A DNA stretch of 64,000 bases from Pseudophaeobacter profundi (GTDB taxonomy: Bacteria; Pseudomonadota; Alphaproteobacteria; Rhodobacterales; Rhodobacteraceae). Below are positions 8,140-15,814 of the stretch, piece by piece. The stretch covers positions 186,001 through 250,000 of the forward strand of contig NZ_JARJEF010000003.1 in assembly GCF_029697505.1 (NCBI RefSeq), given 5' to 3'. The stretch's first letter is position 1. The number at the start of each line of letters is the position of its first letter. A program made the translations under genes and the position numbers. Under the pieces are notes generated by a model. It ran no database searches. It had not been told where the DNA came from and saw only the letters and a program-made list of their open reading frames with translations.

Positions 8140-8532
8140 ATGAGTGAATTCGCCAATTCCCTGAGTGTGACCGCCAGCGGCCTGAAGGCACAGGCCACCC
8201 GGCTGCGTCACGTCTCTGAAAATATCTCGAACGCTGATACCCCCGGCTATCGCCGCAAAAGCGTTCCCTTTGAAGCCGTGCGCGATCTCAAAAATGACGT
8301 CGAGCGCGTCAAGACCGGCCGCGTCTCTCTGGACCGCAGCGATCTGGAGAGCGTCTATGATCCTTCGCATCCGCTATCGGATGCCAGCGGCCACTATGAA
8401 GGCTCTAACGTGGATCTGATGATTGAAATCGCGGATGCCCGCGAAGCCCAGCGCAGCTACGACGCCAACCTGAAAATGTTTGAACAAACCCGCAGCATGT
8501 CATCGTCCCTGATGAACCTGCTGAAACGCTAA
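8140..8532 (+). CDS. flgC: Proximal rod protein FlgC
   Basis: 130 aa. FlgC polymerises with FlgB and FlgF into the proximal rod. Both conserved ends are present: VTASGLKAQATRLRHVSENI then SNADTPGYRRK near the N-terminus, and an SNVDLMIEIADAREAQRSYD region near the C-terminus, which is the rod/hook family coiled-coil segment. The gene follows flgB by 13 bases and precedes fliE. Confidence 0.96.
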   Translation: MSEFANSLSVTASGLKAQATRLRHVSENISNADTPGYRRKSVPFEAVRDLKNDVERVKTGRVSLDRSDLESVYDPSHPLSDASGHYEGSNVDLMIEIADAREAQRSYDANLKMFEQTRSMSSSLMNLLKR

Positions 8533-8553
8533 CCACATTCGAGGAGATCCAGA

Positions 8554-8853
8554 ATGGATATTCGCTCTATCACTGCCGCCGCTGGTGGCTACGCCGCCGC
8601 CCGCCCCGCCACCAAGGTTGACCCGGAATTCCATGGCACCAGCGCCACCGATCAACTGCGCAACAGCTTTGCCAGCTTTAACAATACCATGCAGGTTGGC
8701 GAACAGACTGCCGTGCAGTCCATGACAGGCAGTGGTGATCCACATGCCCTGGTACAGGCCCTGGCACAGACCGAACTGGCCGTCGAAACCGCCGTCACCG
8801 TGCGCAACAAGGTTGTCGAAGCCTACCAAGAAATCCTTCGGATGCCGGTCTAA
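8554..8853 (+). CDS. fliE: Hook-basal body complex protein FliE
   Basis: 99 aa. FliE joins the MS ring to the rod and is among the first export substrates. The C-terminal pattern DPHALVQALAQTELAVETAV then VRNKVVEAYQEILRMPV is the family signature. The size is normal. GAGGAG lies 8 bases upstream of the ATG. It sits between flgC and fliQ. Confidence 0.95.
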   Translation: MDIRSITAAAGGYAAARPATKVDPEFHGTSATDQLRNSFASFNNTMQVGEQTAVQSMTGSGDPHALVQALAQTELAVETAVTVRNKVVEAYQEILRMPV

Positions 8854-8857
8854 GCCC

Positions 8858-9127
8858 ATGATGAGCGAAGGCCAATTCTACGACACTTTGCGACAGGCGC
8901 TTTGGGCCGGGGTGACCATGTCGTTGCCGATCCTGGCGGTGGCCCTGGTTGTTGGCCTTGCCATTGGCCTGTTTCAGGCCCTGACATCGGTCCAGGAAAT
9001 GACCCTGACCTTTGTTCCCAAACTGGCGGCCATTGTCGTCGTATTCTGGATGTCGATGGGCTTCATGACCCAAACGCTCGTGGCCTTTTTCAATGGCCAT
9101 GTCATTCCTTTGATTGCAGGAGTTTAG
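8858..9127 (+). CDS. fliQ: Flagellar export gate protein FliQ
   Basis: 89 aa, two hydrophobic segments (about residues 15-37 and 48-75). FliQ is part of the FliPQR export gate in the inner membrane. Diagnostic sequence: GLAIGLFQALTSVQEMTLTF then VPKLAAIVVVF. Two ATG codons in a row open the gene (8858, 8861). The frame is open further upstream inside fliE, but that would add unrelated sequence. fliR and fliP lie elsewhere in the window (15035, 26125). Confidence 0.94.
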   Translation: MMSEGQFYDTLRQALWAGVTMSLPILAVALVVGLAIGLFQALTSVQEMTLTFVPKLAAIVVVFWMSMGFMTQTLVAFFNGHVIPLIAGV

Positions 9128-9129
9128 TG

Positions 9130-9846
9130 ATGGAATCCGCAGGCTATGCAACCCTATCCCGTCAGACGGGTCTCATGCGTGAAATGCGTGTGGTAGCAAA
9201 CAACATCGCCAACGCCGCGACCACGGGCTACCGCTCCGAAGGACTGATCTTTTCGGAATTTGTACAGTCCTCTCAGGGGCAGGAATCGCTGTCCATGGCG
9301 CGGGCCAATATTTTCAACACCTCGATGGAACAGGGGCAGCTGACCCAGACGGGCGGCACCTTTGATTTTGCCATCGAAGGCGATGCCTATTTCATGATCG
9401 AGACCCCGCAGGGCGAACGGCTGACCCGCTCGGGTGCTTTTTCACCCAATGCCGAAGGCGATCTGGTGACCATGGATGGCCACCGGGTTCTGGATGCAGG
9501 CCGCGCGCCTGTCTTTGTGCCAGGCACCGCAGGATCAATCCAGGTGGGCGCCAACGGCACCATCACCGCCGATGGCAATGCGGTTGGTCAGATTGGTCTG
9601 TTCCAGCCAGACGAAGACACCATCCTGATGCGTGAGGACGGTGTGATGTTCCGCGCCGAAGGTGAAATCGTCGACGCGGAGGGCGCCAAGATGGTGCAGG
9701 GCTATCTTGAAGGCTCCAACGTCAATGCGATCACCCAGGTGACCCGCATGATTGAAATTCAGCGCGCCTATGAAATGGGCCAGAGTTTCCTGGAAACAGA
9801 AGACCAGCGCATTCGTAACGCCATTAAAAACCTGATCAAATCGTAG
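9130..9846 (+). CDS. flgF: Proximal rod protein FlgF
   Basis: 238 aa. FlgF is a proximal rod subunit. Family marks are REMRVVANNIANAATTGYRS near residues 17-36, GTFDFAIEGDAYFMIETPQG mid-protein, and QVTRMIEIQRAYEMGQSFLE at the C-terminus. ATG 9130 is taken because it starts the conserved N-terminus two bases after the fliQ stop; the longer open frame runs back into fliQ. flgG follows. Confidence 0.94.
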   Translation: MESAGYATLSRQTGLMREMRVVANNIANAATTGYRSEGLIFSEFVQSSQGQESLSMARANIFNTSMEQGQLTQTGGTFDFAIEGDAYFMIETPQGERLTRSGAFSPNAEGDLVTMDGHRVLDAGRAPVFVPGTAGSIQVGANGTITADGNAVGQIGLFQPDEDTILMREDGVMFRAEGEIVDAEGAKMVQGYLEGSNVNAITQVTRMIEIQRAYEMGQSFLETEDQRIRNAIKNLIKS

Positions 9847-9856
9847 GAGACAACCG

Positions 9857-10642
9857 ATGCGTGCCCTAAAAATCGCTGCAACTGGTATGAGCGCACAGCA
9901 ACTGCGTGTTGAAACCATTGCGAACAACCTCGCCAATATGAACACCACAGCCTACAACCCGCGCCGGGCTGAATTTGCCGATCTACACTATCAGCAGGTC
10001 AGCCGCGCCGGCACGATCAACGCATCTGATGGCACGATCCTGCCAACCGGTGTGCAGGTCGGCCTCGGTGTGCGGCCTGCCGCCATCTCTGTGCATCTGC
10101 AACAGGGGGCGCTGGAACAGACCAATAGCGATCTGGATGTCGCCATCGAAGGCAAAGGCTATCTCGAAGTCACTCTGCCATCTGGGCAAAGCGGCTATAC
10201 GCGGGATGGTTCTTTGAAACGCTCATCCGAGGGGCTGATCGTCACCTCGGACGGCTATACCGTCGCCCCGGACGTGACCATCCCGGATGACGCGCTGAGC
10301 ATTTCGATCAATGCCGAAGGTGAAATCTACGCCTATTTTGACGAAACACCCGAGGGCCAGCTGCTGGGTCAGTTCAACTTGGCCAGCTTTACCAACCCCA
10401 AGGGGCTGGAAGCGATCGGCAGCAACCTCTTTGCAGAGACCGAAGCCTCGGGCGCGCCAAATGTATCCACCGCCGGCGAAGACGGCCTGGGCACCCTGCG
10501 ACAGGGCTATCTGGAAGGCAGCTCTGTTGATTCAGTGCGCCAGGTGACCGAACTGATCGAAGCCCAGCGCGGCTATGAAATGAACTCCAAAGTCATCTCT
10601 GCCGTCGACCAGATGATGTCAGCAACGACACAGATCCGCTAA
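9857..10642 (+). CDS. flgG: Distal rod protein FlgG
   Basis: 261 aa, the standard FlgG length. It forms the distal rod passing through the P and L rings. Signature regions are MRALKIAATGMSAQQLRVET at the start, NNLANMNTTAYNPRRAEF, DLDVAIEGKGYLEVTLPSG and VTELIEAQRGYEMNSKVI near the end. The stop overlaps the flgA start by one base (TAATG), so the two are translationally coupled. Confidence 0.97.
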   Translation: MRALKIAATGMSAQQLRVETIANNLANMNTTAYNPRRAEFADLHYQQVSRAGTINASDGTILPTGVQVGLGVRPAAISVHLQQGALEQTNSDLDVAIEGKGYLEVTLPSGQSGYTRDGSLKRSSEGLIVTSDGYTVAPDVTIPDDALSISINAEGEIYAYFDETPEGQLLGQFNLASFTNPKGLEAIGSNLFAETEASGAPNVSTAGEDGLGTLRQGYLEGSSVDSVRQVTELIEAQRGYEMNSKVISAVDQMMSATTQIR

Positions 10643-11058
10643 TGAAACACATTCTCGCCCTTCTCATTGCACTGACTGTTCAGCCCGCCTGGGCGGATAT
10701 TCTGGTGCCCCTGCGTACCATCCGCGCCAAAGAAGTCATTCGTGCCAGCGACCTGACCTTTAAACCGGTCCAGGTGGCAGGGGCTATGTCCGATGCAAAT
10801 GAAGTGGTGGGAATGGAAGCCCGTGTGCCGCTGTATCCCGGGCGCCCCATGCGCCCCGGCGATATCGGCCCCGCCGCCATCGTCGACCGGAACGATCTTG
10901 TCATGCTCTCGTTTCACCGCGGCGCGCTAACGATTCTGGCAGAAGGCCGTGCCTTGGCGCGCGGTGCCGAAGGCGAATGGATTAAAGTCATGAACCTGGC
11001 GTCGCGCAGCACCGTGACCGGGCGCGTCAACTCAGATGGGACAGTAGAGGTAAGATAA
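10642..11058 (+). CDS. flgA: P-ring assembly chaperone FlgA
   Basis: 138 aa, with an 18-residue signal peptide ending at QPAWA. FlgA is a periplasmic chaperone for assembly of the FlgI P ring. The SAF domain is seen in VPLRTIRAKEVIRASDLTFK then GMEARVPLYPGRPM, and the C-terminal IKVMNLASRSTVTGRVNSDG is typical. One-base overlaps join it to flgG and flgH. Its target flgI is in a separate operon at 28450. Confidence 0.94.
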   Translation: MKHILALLIALTVQPAWADILVPLRTIRAKEVIRASDLTFKPVQVAGAMSDANEVVGMEARVPLYPGRPMRPGDIGPAAIVDRNDLVMLSFHRGALTILAEGRALARGAEGEWIKVMNLASRSTVTGRVNSDGTVEVR

Positions 11059-11798
11059 TGAAAACGAAAACAGTTGCCACCAAAATTGCACTTGCCGGCC
11101 TGGTCCTTATGGGGGCCTGCGCCCGCATGGATCACATCGGCAAACCACCCACCATGTCCCCCGCTGCGGAATCCCCGGAACATGTTGCCATGCTCTGGCA
11201 GGGGTTGCCCAACGAGGTCCAGAACCAACGCGCTGTTGATGGTTCCTCTCTCTGGAGCGGGTCGCAGAATTCGCTGCTGGGGGATCGCCGGGCGATCAAC
11301 AAGGGTGATATCCTTACCGTTGCGATCCAGATCGACGAAGAGGCCGAAATCTCCAACGGCACCATCCGCTCGCGCTCCAGCGCCGAAAGCCTGGGCATGC
11401 CGCAGCTATTGGGCCTGCCACAGCGGCTTGACGAACACCTGCCCGATGGCGCCTCTTCGGCGGATGCGGTTGATCTGTCCGGGTCAAGCAGCTCCAAGGG
11501 GAATGGATCCGTCAAACGCAGCGAAAAGCTGGAACTGCGCGTCGCCGCCACCGTGGTCGATGTCTTGCCAAATGGTGTACTTGCCATCAGCGGCAAACAG
11601 GAAGTCCGGGTGAATTTTGAACTGCGTGAGCTACTTGTGTCCGGCTACGTCCGGCCACAGGACATCAGCCGCCAGAATGAAATCACCTATGACAAGATTG
11701 CCTCGGCGCGCATCTCTTATGGTGGACGTGGACAGATTACCGATGTGCAACAACCCCGATACGGCCAGCAAGTGCTGGACGCGATCCTACCATTCTGA
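11058..11798 (+). CDS. flgH: Flagellar L-ring lipoprotein FlgH
   Basis: 246 aa. FlgH forms the L ring in the outer membrane. The lipobox LMGAC near residues 17-21 marks lipid attachment. Family regions are SLWSGSQNSLLGDRRAINKG then DILTVAIQIDEEAEISN, and GVLAISGKQEVRVNFELREL then VSGYVRPQDIS. Coupled to flgA through TAATG. The order flgG-flgA-flgH fits a rod-to-outer-ring operon. Confidence 0.96.
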   Translation: MKTKTVATKIALAGLVLMGACARMDHIGKPPTMSPAAESPEHVAMLWQGLPNEVQNQRAVDGSSLWSGSQNSLLGDRRAINKGDILTVAIQIDEEAEISNGTIRSRSSAESLGMPQLLGLPQRLDEHLPDGASSADAVDLSGSSSSKGNGSVKRSEKLELRVAATVVDVLPNGVLAISGKQEVRVNFELRELLVSGYVRPQDISRQNEITYDKIASARISYGGRGQITDVQQPRYGQQVLDAILPF

Positions 11799-11806
11799 GG
11801 TGACCC

Positions 11807-12337
11807 ATGATCGCTAAATTACTTCCTGTTATCTTGCTGATGGTTGGAACCGGGGCTGGAATTGGGGCTGGTATCATGCTGGCCCCCGCCCCAGAGCCCG
11901 CAACGGCCCATGCCACCGACGACAACATGGGCGACGACCTTGATCATGCCGACGAGGCTGCGGACTCTCACGCGGAGGACGATACTGGATCGGATCATCT
12001 TGCGCCTGAAAAGGACCGCGAATACGTCAAGATCGACAACCAGTTTGTGATCCCCGTGGTCGAGCGTGACGATCTTTCCTCTCTGGTGGTGATTGCGCTT
12101 AGCCTGGAAGCAAAGCCTGGCATGAGCGACAAAATTCGGATGCTGGAACCCAAACTGCGCGATGCCTTCCTGCAGGTGCTGTTTGACCACGCCAATATGG
12201 GCGGCTTTCGCGGGGCCTTTACCCGTTCTGATGTGCTCAACCCGCTGCGCACCGCCCTGCGCGAAGCCGCACAAAAGGAACTGGGCAAAAGCGTCTATGA
12301 CGTTTTGATCGTAGAAATTTCGCGTCAGGACGTCTAA
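11807..12337 (+). CDS. FliL-like basal body-associated protein (first copy)
   Basis: 176 aa with an N-terminal hydrophobic segment (residues 4-27), then an acidic His/Asp-rich linker (about 35-65) and a FliL-like C-terminal domain that ends KSVYDVLIVEISRQDV. FliL family proteins surround or support the stator in the periplasm. It follows flgH by 8 bases and is the last gene of the flgB operon. A second FliL is encoded at 22941; this copy is the more divergent one, so the name is less sure. The short acidic linker is unusual. Confidence 0.75.
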   Translation: MIAKLLPVILLMVGTGAGIGAGIMLAPAPEPATAHATDDNMGDDLDHADEAADSHAEDDTGSDHLAPEKDREYVKIDNQFVIPVVERDDLSSLVVIALSLEAKPGMSDKIRMLEPKLRDAFLQVLFDHANMGGFRGAFTRSDVLNPLRTALREAAQKELGKSVYDVLIVEISRQDV

Positions 12338-12375
12338 GGCACCTGCCACCCGGATCTGACCCGGACAAGACCTGC

Positions 12376-12413
12376 AACGCCGATGCCTGTATCCTTCAGG
12401 CGTCGGCGTTTTC
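12376..12413 (+). terminator. Terminator of the flgB operon
   Basis: The stem AACGCCGATGCCTG / CAGGCGTCGGCGTT (12376-12389 with 12397-12410) has one mismatch and is followed by TTTTC. Confidence 0.8.
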
Positions 12414-12543
12414 ATATCGAGCCCAGGAACACGCGCGGTGCCACAGGCTGGCTTTCGGCGTAGCCGGTTTTGCGAACCTTCGCAGTGGTCACCACAATGG
12501 TTATTTCGCCTTCTTTGGCGGCCAAGCCCTTAGGAATCCGTTT
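12412..12543 (-). pseudogene. Possible 3' gene remnant (43 codons)
   Basis: The minus strand is open from 12543 down to a TGA at 12412-12414. It translates to a protein-like tail containing EGEITIVVTTAKVRKTGY and ending APRVFLGSI. Codon choice looks coding, but there is no ATG and a stop lies directly upstream; only an internal TTG could start it. It could be the end of a gene lost when the ZIP transporter arrived. I do not recognise the family. The rest of the 12338-12667 gap holds the flgB-operon terminator and the palindrome at 12596. Confidence 0.4.
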
Positions 12544-12595
12544 TCAGGGGCTGTGGAAATTTGCTTCACAGAGATCTGGAATTCACCTAAATAAT

Positions 12596-12612
12596 ATTAG
12601 AATGATTCCAAA
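12596..12612 (+). promoter_or_regulatory. Irr (ICE)-like palindrome upstream of the ZIP gene
   Basis: ATTAGAA-TGA-TTCCAAA matches the alphaproteobacterial iron-control element TTTAGAA-N3-TTCTAAA at 12 of 14 arm positions. It lies 55 bases before the ZIP start. It suggests iron-responsive control through Irr, by analogy only. Confidence 0.5.
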
Positions 12613-12667
12613 CTAACTGATGCGGCAGCCCCTTTGCATTAGAAATTCTGTCCAGATCGAGGCCATC

Positions 12668-13408
12668 ATGGACCCAGTCATCCTTGTTTTTCTTGCAGCA
12701 CTTGTCACGGCGCTGGCAACTGGCCTTGGCCCTTTGCCGTTTGTATTCTGGCGCCAGATGTCGCCTAAAGCCGTCTCCATCTGTAATGGTATCGCTGCTG
12801 GGTTGATGCTCGCGGCCAGCTTCAGTCTGCTCAAGGAGGGAAGCGCGCTTAGCCCCATTCGCACAATTCTGGGGCTGCTTGGCGGTTTCATGTTTATCGC
12901 GCTAAGCTACAGCATCATTGAACGCTACGACGACTTCCGCTTTGGCGCAGTCAAAGGGGCGGATGCCATCAAGATGCTGATGATTGTCGGGATCATGACA
13001 TTGCATTCCGCGGCTGAGGGCGTCGGCGTTGGTGTTGCCTATGCCGGTGACGGCAATCTGGGTGAATTTATTACCGCAGCGATTGCCGTACACAACATTC
13101 CCGAAGGGCTTGCCATCGCGCTTGTCTTGATTCCAAGGGGCACCAAGATCTGGCAGGCAATGGGCTGGAGCGTTTTCTCAAGCCTGCCTCAGCCGGTTCT
13201 AGCGGTACCTGCCTTCATGTTCGTGACGTTCTTCACGCCGTTCCTACCCGTCGGGCTGGGCTTGGCTGCCGGCGCTATGATCTGGATGACCCTGTCCGAA
13301 TTGATCCCAGAGGCTCTCGAGAACGCAACCAGCCCGATGATCGCCAGCGCTGTGACCATGTCGATTGCCGGAATGCTGATATTCGAGCTTCTGTTGCGAA
13401 CACTGTGA
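12668..13408 (+). CDS. ZIP-family metal transporter
   Basis: 246 aa, about eight hydrophobic segments. ZIP proteins import Zn2+, Fe2+ or Mn2+ across the inner membrane. The family histidines are present: GIMTLHSAAEG in one helix and AVHNIPEGLAIAL, the metal-binding HNxPEG motif, in the next. The frame opens at 12620, but ATG 12668 has GAGG 7 bases upstream and gives a normal N-terminus. It lies alone between flagellar operons, with an Irr-like palindrome in front, so it looks like an independent unit inserted into the cluster. The metal is not predictable from sequence; iron would fit the upstream motif. Confidence 0.88.
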   Translation: MDPVILVFLAALVTALATGLGPLPFVFWRQMSPKAVSICNGIAAGLMLAASFSLLKEGSALSPIRTILGLLGGFMFIALSYSIIERYDDFRFGAVKGADAIKMLMIVGIMTLHSAAEGVGVGVAYAGDGNLGEFITAAIAVHNIPEGLAIALVLIPRGTKIWQAMGWSVFSSLPQPVLAVPAFMFVTFFTPFLPVGLGLAAGAMIWMTLSELIPEALENATSPMIASAVTMSIAGMLIFELLLRTL

Positions 13409-13521
13409 CCAGAAAAAGCAGTGCTTCCTTGTGATGAAAATGGCGGGCACAAAACCCGTTTAGCCAAGATTTCTGCCAAGATAAGAACAATGTAGCCTGG
13501 GGCACAGACTTACCTTTTTTG

Positions 13522-13545
13522 GCCCCTGCGGGGCGCATCAGGGGC
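13522..13545. other. Hairpin between ZIP and fliJ-like genes
   Basis: A 7-bp stem, GCCCCTG / CAGGGGC, lies between two convergent genes. It lacks a clear T tail on either side, so a terminator role is uncertain. Confidence 0.35.
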
Positions 13546-13551
13546 TGAACC

Positions 13552-13956
13552 TCACAATTGCAGCAGTTGTTCTTCCAGCGTCTTGGCACGCAGGGTCTTG
13601 ATCCGGGTTTTCTCGGTCTTCACCATATCCCCCACCGCCGTCTTGCGGCCAAAGCTTTTGCGCAGGCGATCCATTGCCATCAGCTTGCGGGCGGTCACCT
13701 GCGCCAACTGCATGTTGAGATTGCGCCGCGCATTGGTGTGCCAGCCCTGCCACAACAGATCTGCGCCCAGGGCTTTCATCGGCATGTCCTTGTTGGCCTC
13801 TTCGCGGGCCTCTTGCACCTGTGCGTCGAGCTTGCTGATCTGTCCACGCAGGCGTGCCTCATGGTCGAGAATCGGTTTGATCTTGGCGTGTTCCTTCAGA
13901 TATTGCGCCTCGGTCACGGCGGCCATCTGGGTCAGCATTGCCATCTTCTGTTGCAT
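13552..13956 (-). CDS. Helical flagellar protein, FliJ-like candidate
   Basis: 134 aa, with no signal peptide or membrane span. It is almost all charged helix, e.g. YLKEHAKIKPILDHEARLRG and KLDAQVQEAREEANKD, consistent with a long two-stranded coiled coil. FliJ, the helical stalk of the FliI ATPase ring, has this size and shape and no other fliJ candidate is in the window. It overlaps flhB by one base (TAATG), so it belongs to the export-apparatus operon flhA-fliR-flhB. No sequence motif proves the family; a chaperone is an alternative. Confidence 0.55.
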   Translation of the reverse strand: MQQKMAMLTQMAAVTEAQYLKEHAKIKPILDHEARLRGQISKLDAQVQEAREEANKDMPMKALGADLLWQGWHTNARRNLNMQLAQVTARKLMAMDRLRKSFGRKTAVGDMVKTEKTRIKTLRAKTLEEQLLQL

Positions 13957-15038
13957 TAGATTCCTCCTTTGGCCCGCTGGCGCATCTCTTCGGCGAACCG
14001 GATCGCTGCGGCGACTGGTGCATAGTATTCTTCTTCCACCTCGTCCCCGATGCCGATGGTCGCATAGAGCGCCCGTGCCGTCGGCGGATCAGAGTGGATT
14101 GGAACGGCATTTTCATTGGCGATGCGCCGGATGGTGGCGGCAACCTCGTCGACGCCCTTGGCGACGCAGACCGGCGCAGTCCCGGCACCACCGCCCCATT
14201 GCAGCGCCACCGCATAGTGGGTCGGGTTGACGATGACGACGCTGGCCTCTGGCACTGCGGCCATCATCTGTCCCATAGCAATTTCCTGGGCTTTCTGGCG
14301 GCGCTTGTTCTTCATATGCGGATCACCTTCAGAGTCTTTATGCTCGTCCATGATTTCCTTGCGCGACATCATGTTCTTGCGGCGGTGTTCATCATGCTGG
14401 AAGATCGCATCAACCACGCCGATGATCAGCGAAATCAGCAGCGCGATCACCAGGAATTCCATCCCCAGCTCGGCCAGCATCTTGATCACCGAAAAAGGCC
14501 CGGTTGCCGCCGAGGCGATCATTTCAGGCATTCGGTAGTTCAGATAGACCCCCAAGCAGATCGAATAGAGCATCAGCTTGATCGTGCTTTTGCCAAACTC
14601 GAACAGCCCAGCGCGGCCAAATTTGTTCTTGGCGTTGGAAACCACCGAGATCCGCGACATTTTTGGTTCGAGCTTGGTGGTGGCAAAAACCATGGCTCTT
14701 TGACCAACGATCGACAAGAGAACCAGAACAAAGGGAATCATAAACAACGGAATAAGCGGCCAGGCCATGGCAGCAATCATGCCGCCCACCGGAGGGGTGC
14801 CATTACCCGAAAACAGTTGCTTTGCCAGCCGGTCCGGTTGGTCAATTATCGACATCAACACCGTGCCAAGCCCGGTGACCATGTCATAACCAAACGCATA
14901 AAAGGCAACAACCAGCCCCATATAGGCCGCCGCAACCGATAGGTCGGTGGATTTGGCAACTTCACCTTTTTCCCGCGCCTTTCGCAGTTTCTCTTCGGTG
15001 GGCTCAAATGACTTTTCTGAATCGTCGTCATCGCTCAT
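13956..15038 (-). CDS. flhB: Flagellar export switch protein FlhB
   Basis: 360 aa, four membrane segments within residues 30-215 and a cytoplasmic C-terminal domain. FlhB switches export from rod/hook to filament substrates after self-cleavage. The cleavage motif NPTH is at residues 271-274 (cut between N271 and P272), preceded by the linker containing SRKEIMDEHKDSEGDPHMK. The N-terminus EKSFEPTEEKLRKAREKGEV is typical. It overlaps fliR by four bases. Confidence 0.97.
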   Translation of the reverse strand: MSDDDDSEKSFEPTEEKLRKAREKGEVAKSTDLSVAAAYMGLVVAFYAFGYDMVTGLGTVLMSIIDQPDRLAKQLFSGNGTPPVGGMIAAMAWPLIPLFMIPFVLVLLSIVGQRAMVFATTKLEPKMSRISVVSNAKNKFGRAGLFEFGKSTIKLMLYSICLGVYLNYRMPEMIASAATGPFSVIKMLAELGMEFLVIALLISLIIGVVDAIFQHDEHRRKNMMSRKEIMDEHKDSEGDPHMKNKRRQKAQEIAMGQMMAAVPEASVVIVNPTHYAVALQWGGGAGTAPVCVAKGVDEVAATIRRIANENAVPIHSDPPTARALYATIGIGDEVEEEYYAPVAAAIRFAEEMRQRAKGGI

Positions 15039-15814
15039 GGCAGGCCACCTCCGGGATCGGAGAAGAAGGTCATCATCTCTCGGATCCAGACATCAAGGAT
15101 CATCGGGCTGGCCACCATCAAAATGAACAATCCGCCAAAGGTGATCACCGGTGCGCCAATAAAGACCACCATCAACTGTGGCATGGCGCGGTTGATCACC
15201 CCTAGTGTCAGGTTGTAAATCACCGCCGTGATCAAGAAGGGCGCCGAAAGGGTGAAGCCCATGTAAAAGGCCTTGGCAATCCGGTGGATGCCCCATTCCG
15301 AAAAACCGGCCGGATCTGGATAGGCGCCTGCCGGAAAGATCTGATAGGAATAAATCAGGAACTCGGCCACCCGAACATGCAGCCCCATCATCACCGCCAG
15401 GGCAAGCCCCGAGACCAGCAAGACACCCCCAATGGCGGGCAGTGCCTCGGCACCGATATTGCCCAGAACCTGCGACAAAGAGGTGCTCTGTGCTGCGATG
15501 GTGCCAGCGATCTGCAGCCCCATCACAAACAGCCGGACCGCAATGCCCATGCCTAGGCCAATAATTGTTTCGCTCACGACCAGATTGGCAAAATGCAGGG
15601 GCGTTTCCGGTTCTGGGAACCGCGCCAGCGCTGGCGCGACGACGAAGGTAAAGGCAACGGCAATCGCCAGTTTGACCCGCATTGGCACATATTGTTCGCC
15701 AAAGGCCGGCAAGACAGAGGTCATCGCTCCGACGCGCAAAAAGACAATGGCAAAATGCCAGAAACTCGCCCCAAGAAACGCCCGTAATTCCGGAGGAAAG
15801 TCCAGCGGTGTCAT
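15035..15814 (-). CDS. fliR: Flagellar export gate protein FliR
   Basis: 259 aa, about six hydrophobic segments. FliR is part of the FliPQR gate in the MS-ring pore. Recognisable regions include FLRVGAMTSVLPAFGEQYVP then MRVKLAIAV, and GLQIAGTIAAQSTSLSQVLG, close to the family core. Four-base overlaps on both sides tie it to flhA and flhB in the order flhA-fliR-flhB. Confidence 0.95.
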   Translation of the reverse strand: MTPLDFPPELRAFLGASFWHFAIVFLRVGAMTSVLPAFGEQYVPMRVKLAIAVAFTFVVAPALARFPEPETPLHFANLVVSETIIGLGMGIAVRLFVMGLQIAGTIAAQSTSLSQVLGNIGAEALPAIGGVLLVSGLALAVMMGLHVRVAEFLIYSYQIFPAGAYPDPAGFSEWGIHRIAKAFYMGFTLSAPFLITAVIYNLTLGVINRAMPQLMVVFIGAPVITFGGLFILMVASPMILDVWIREMMTFFSDPGGGLP

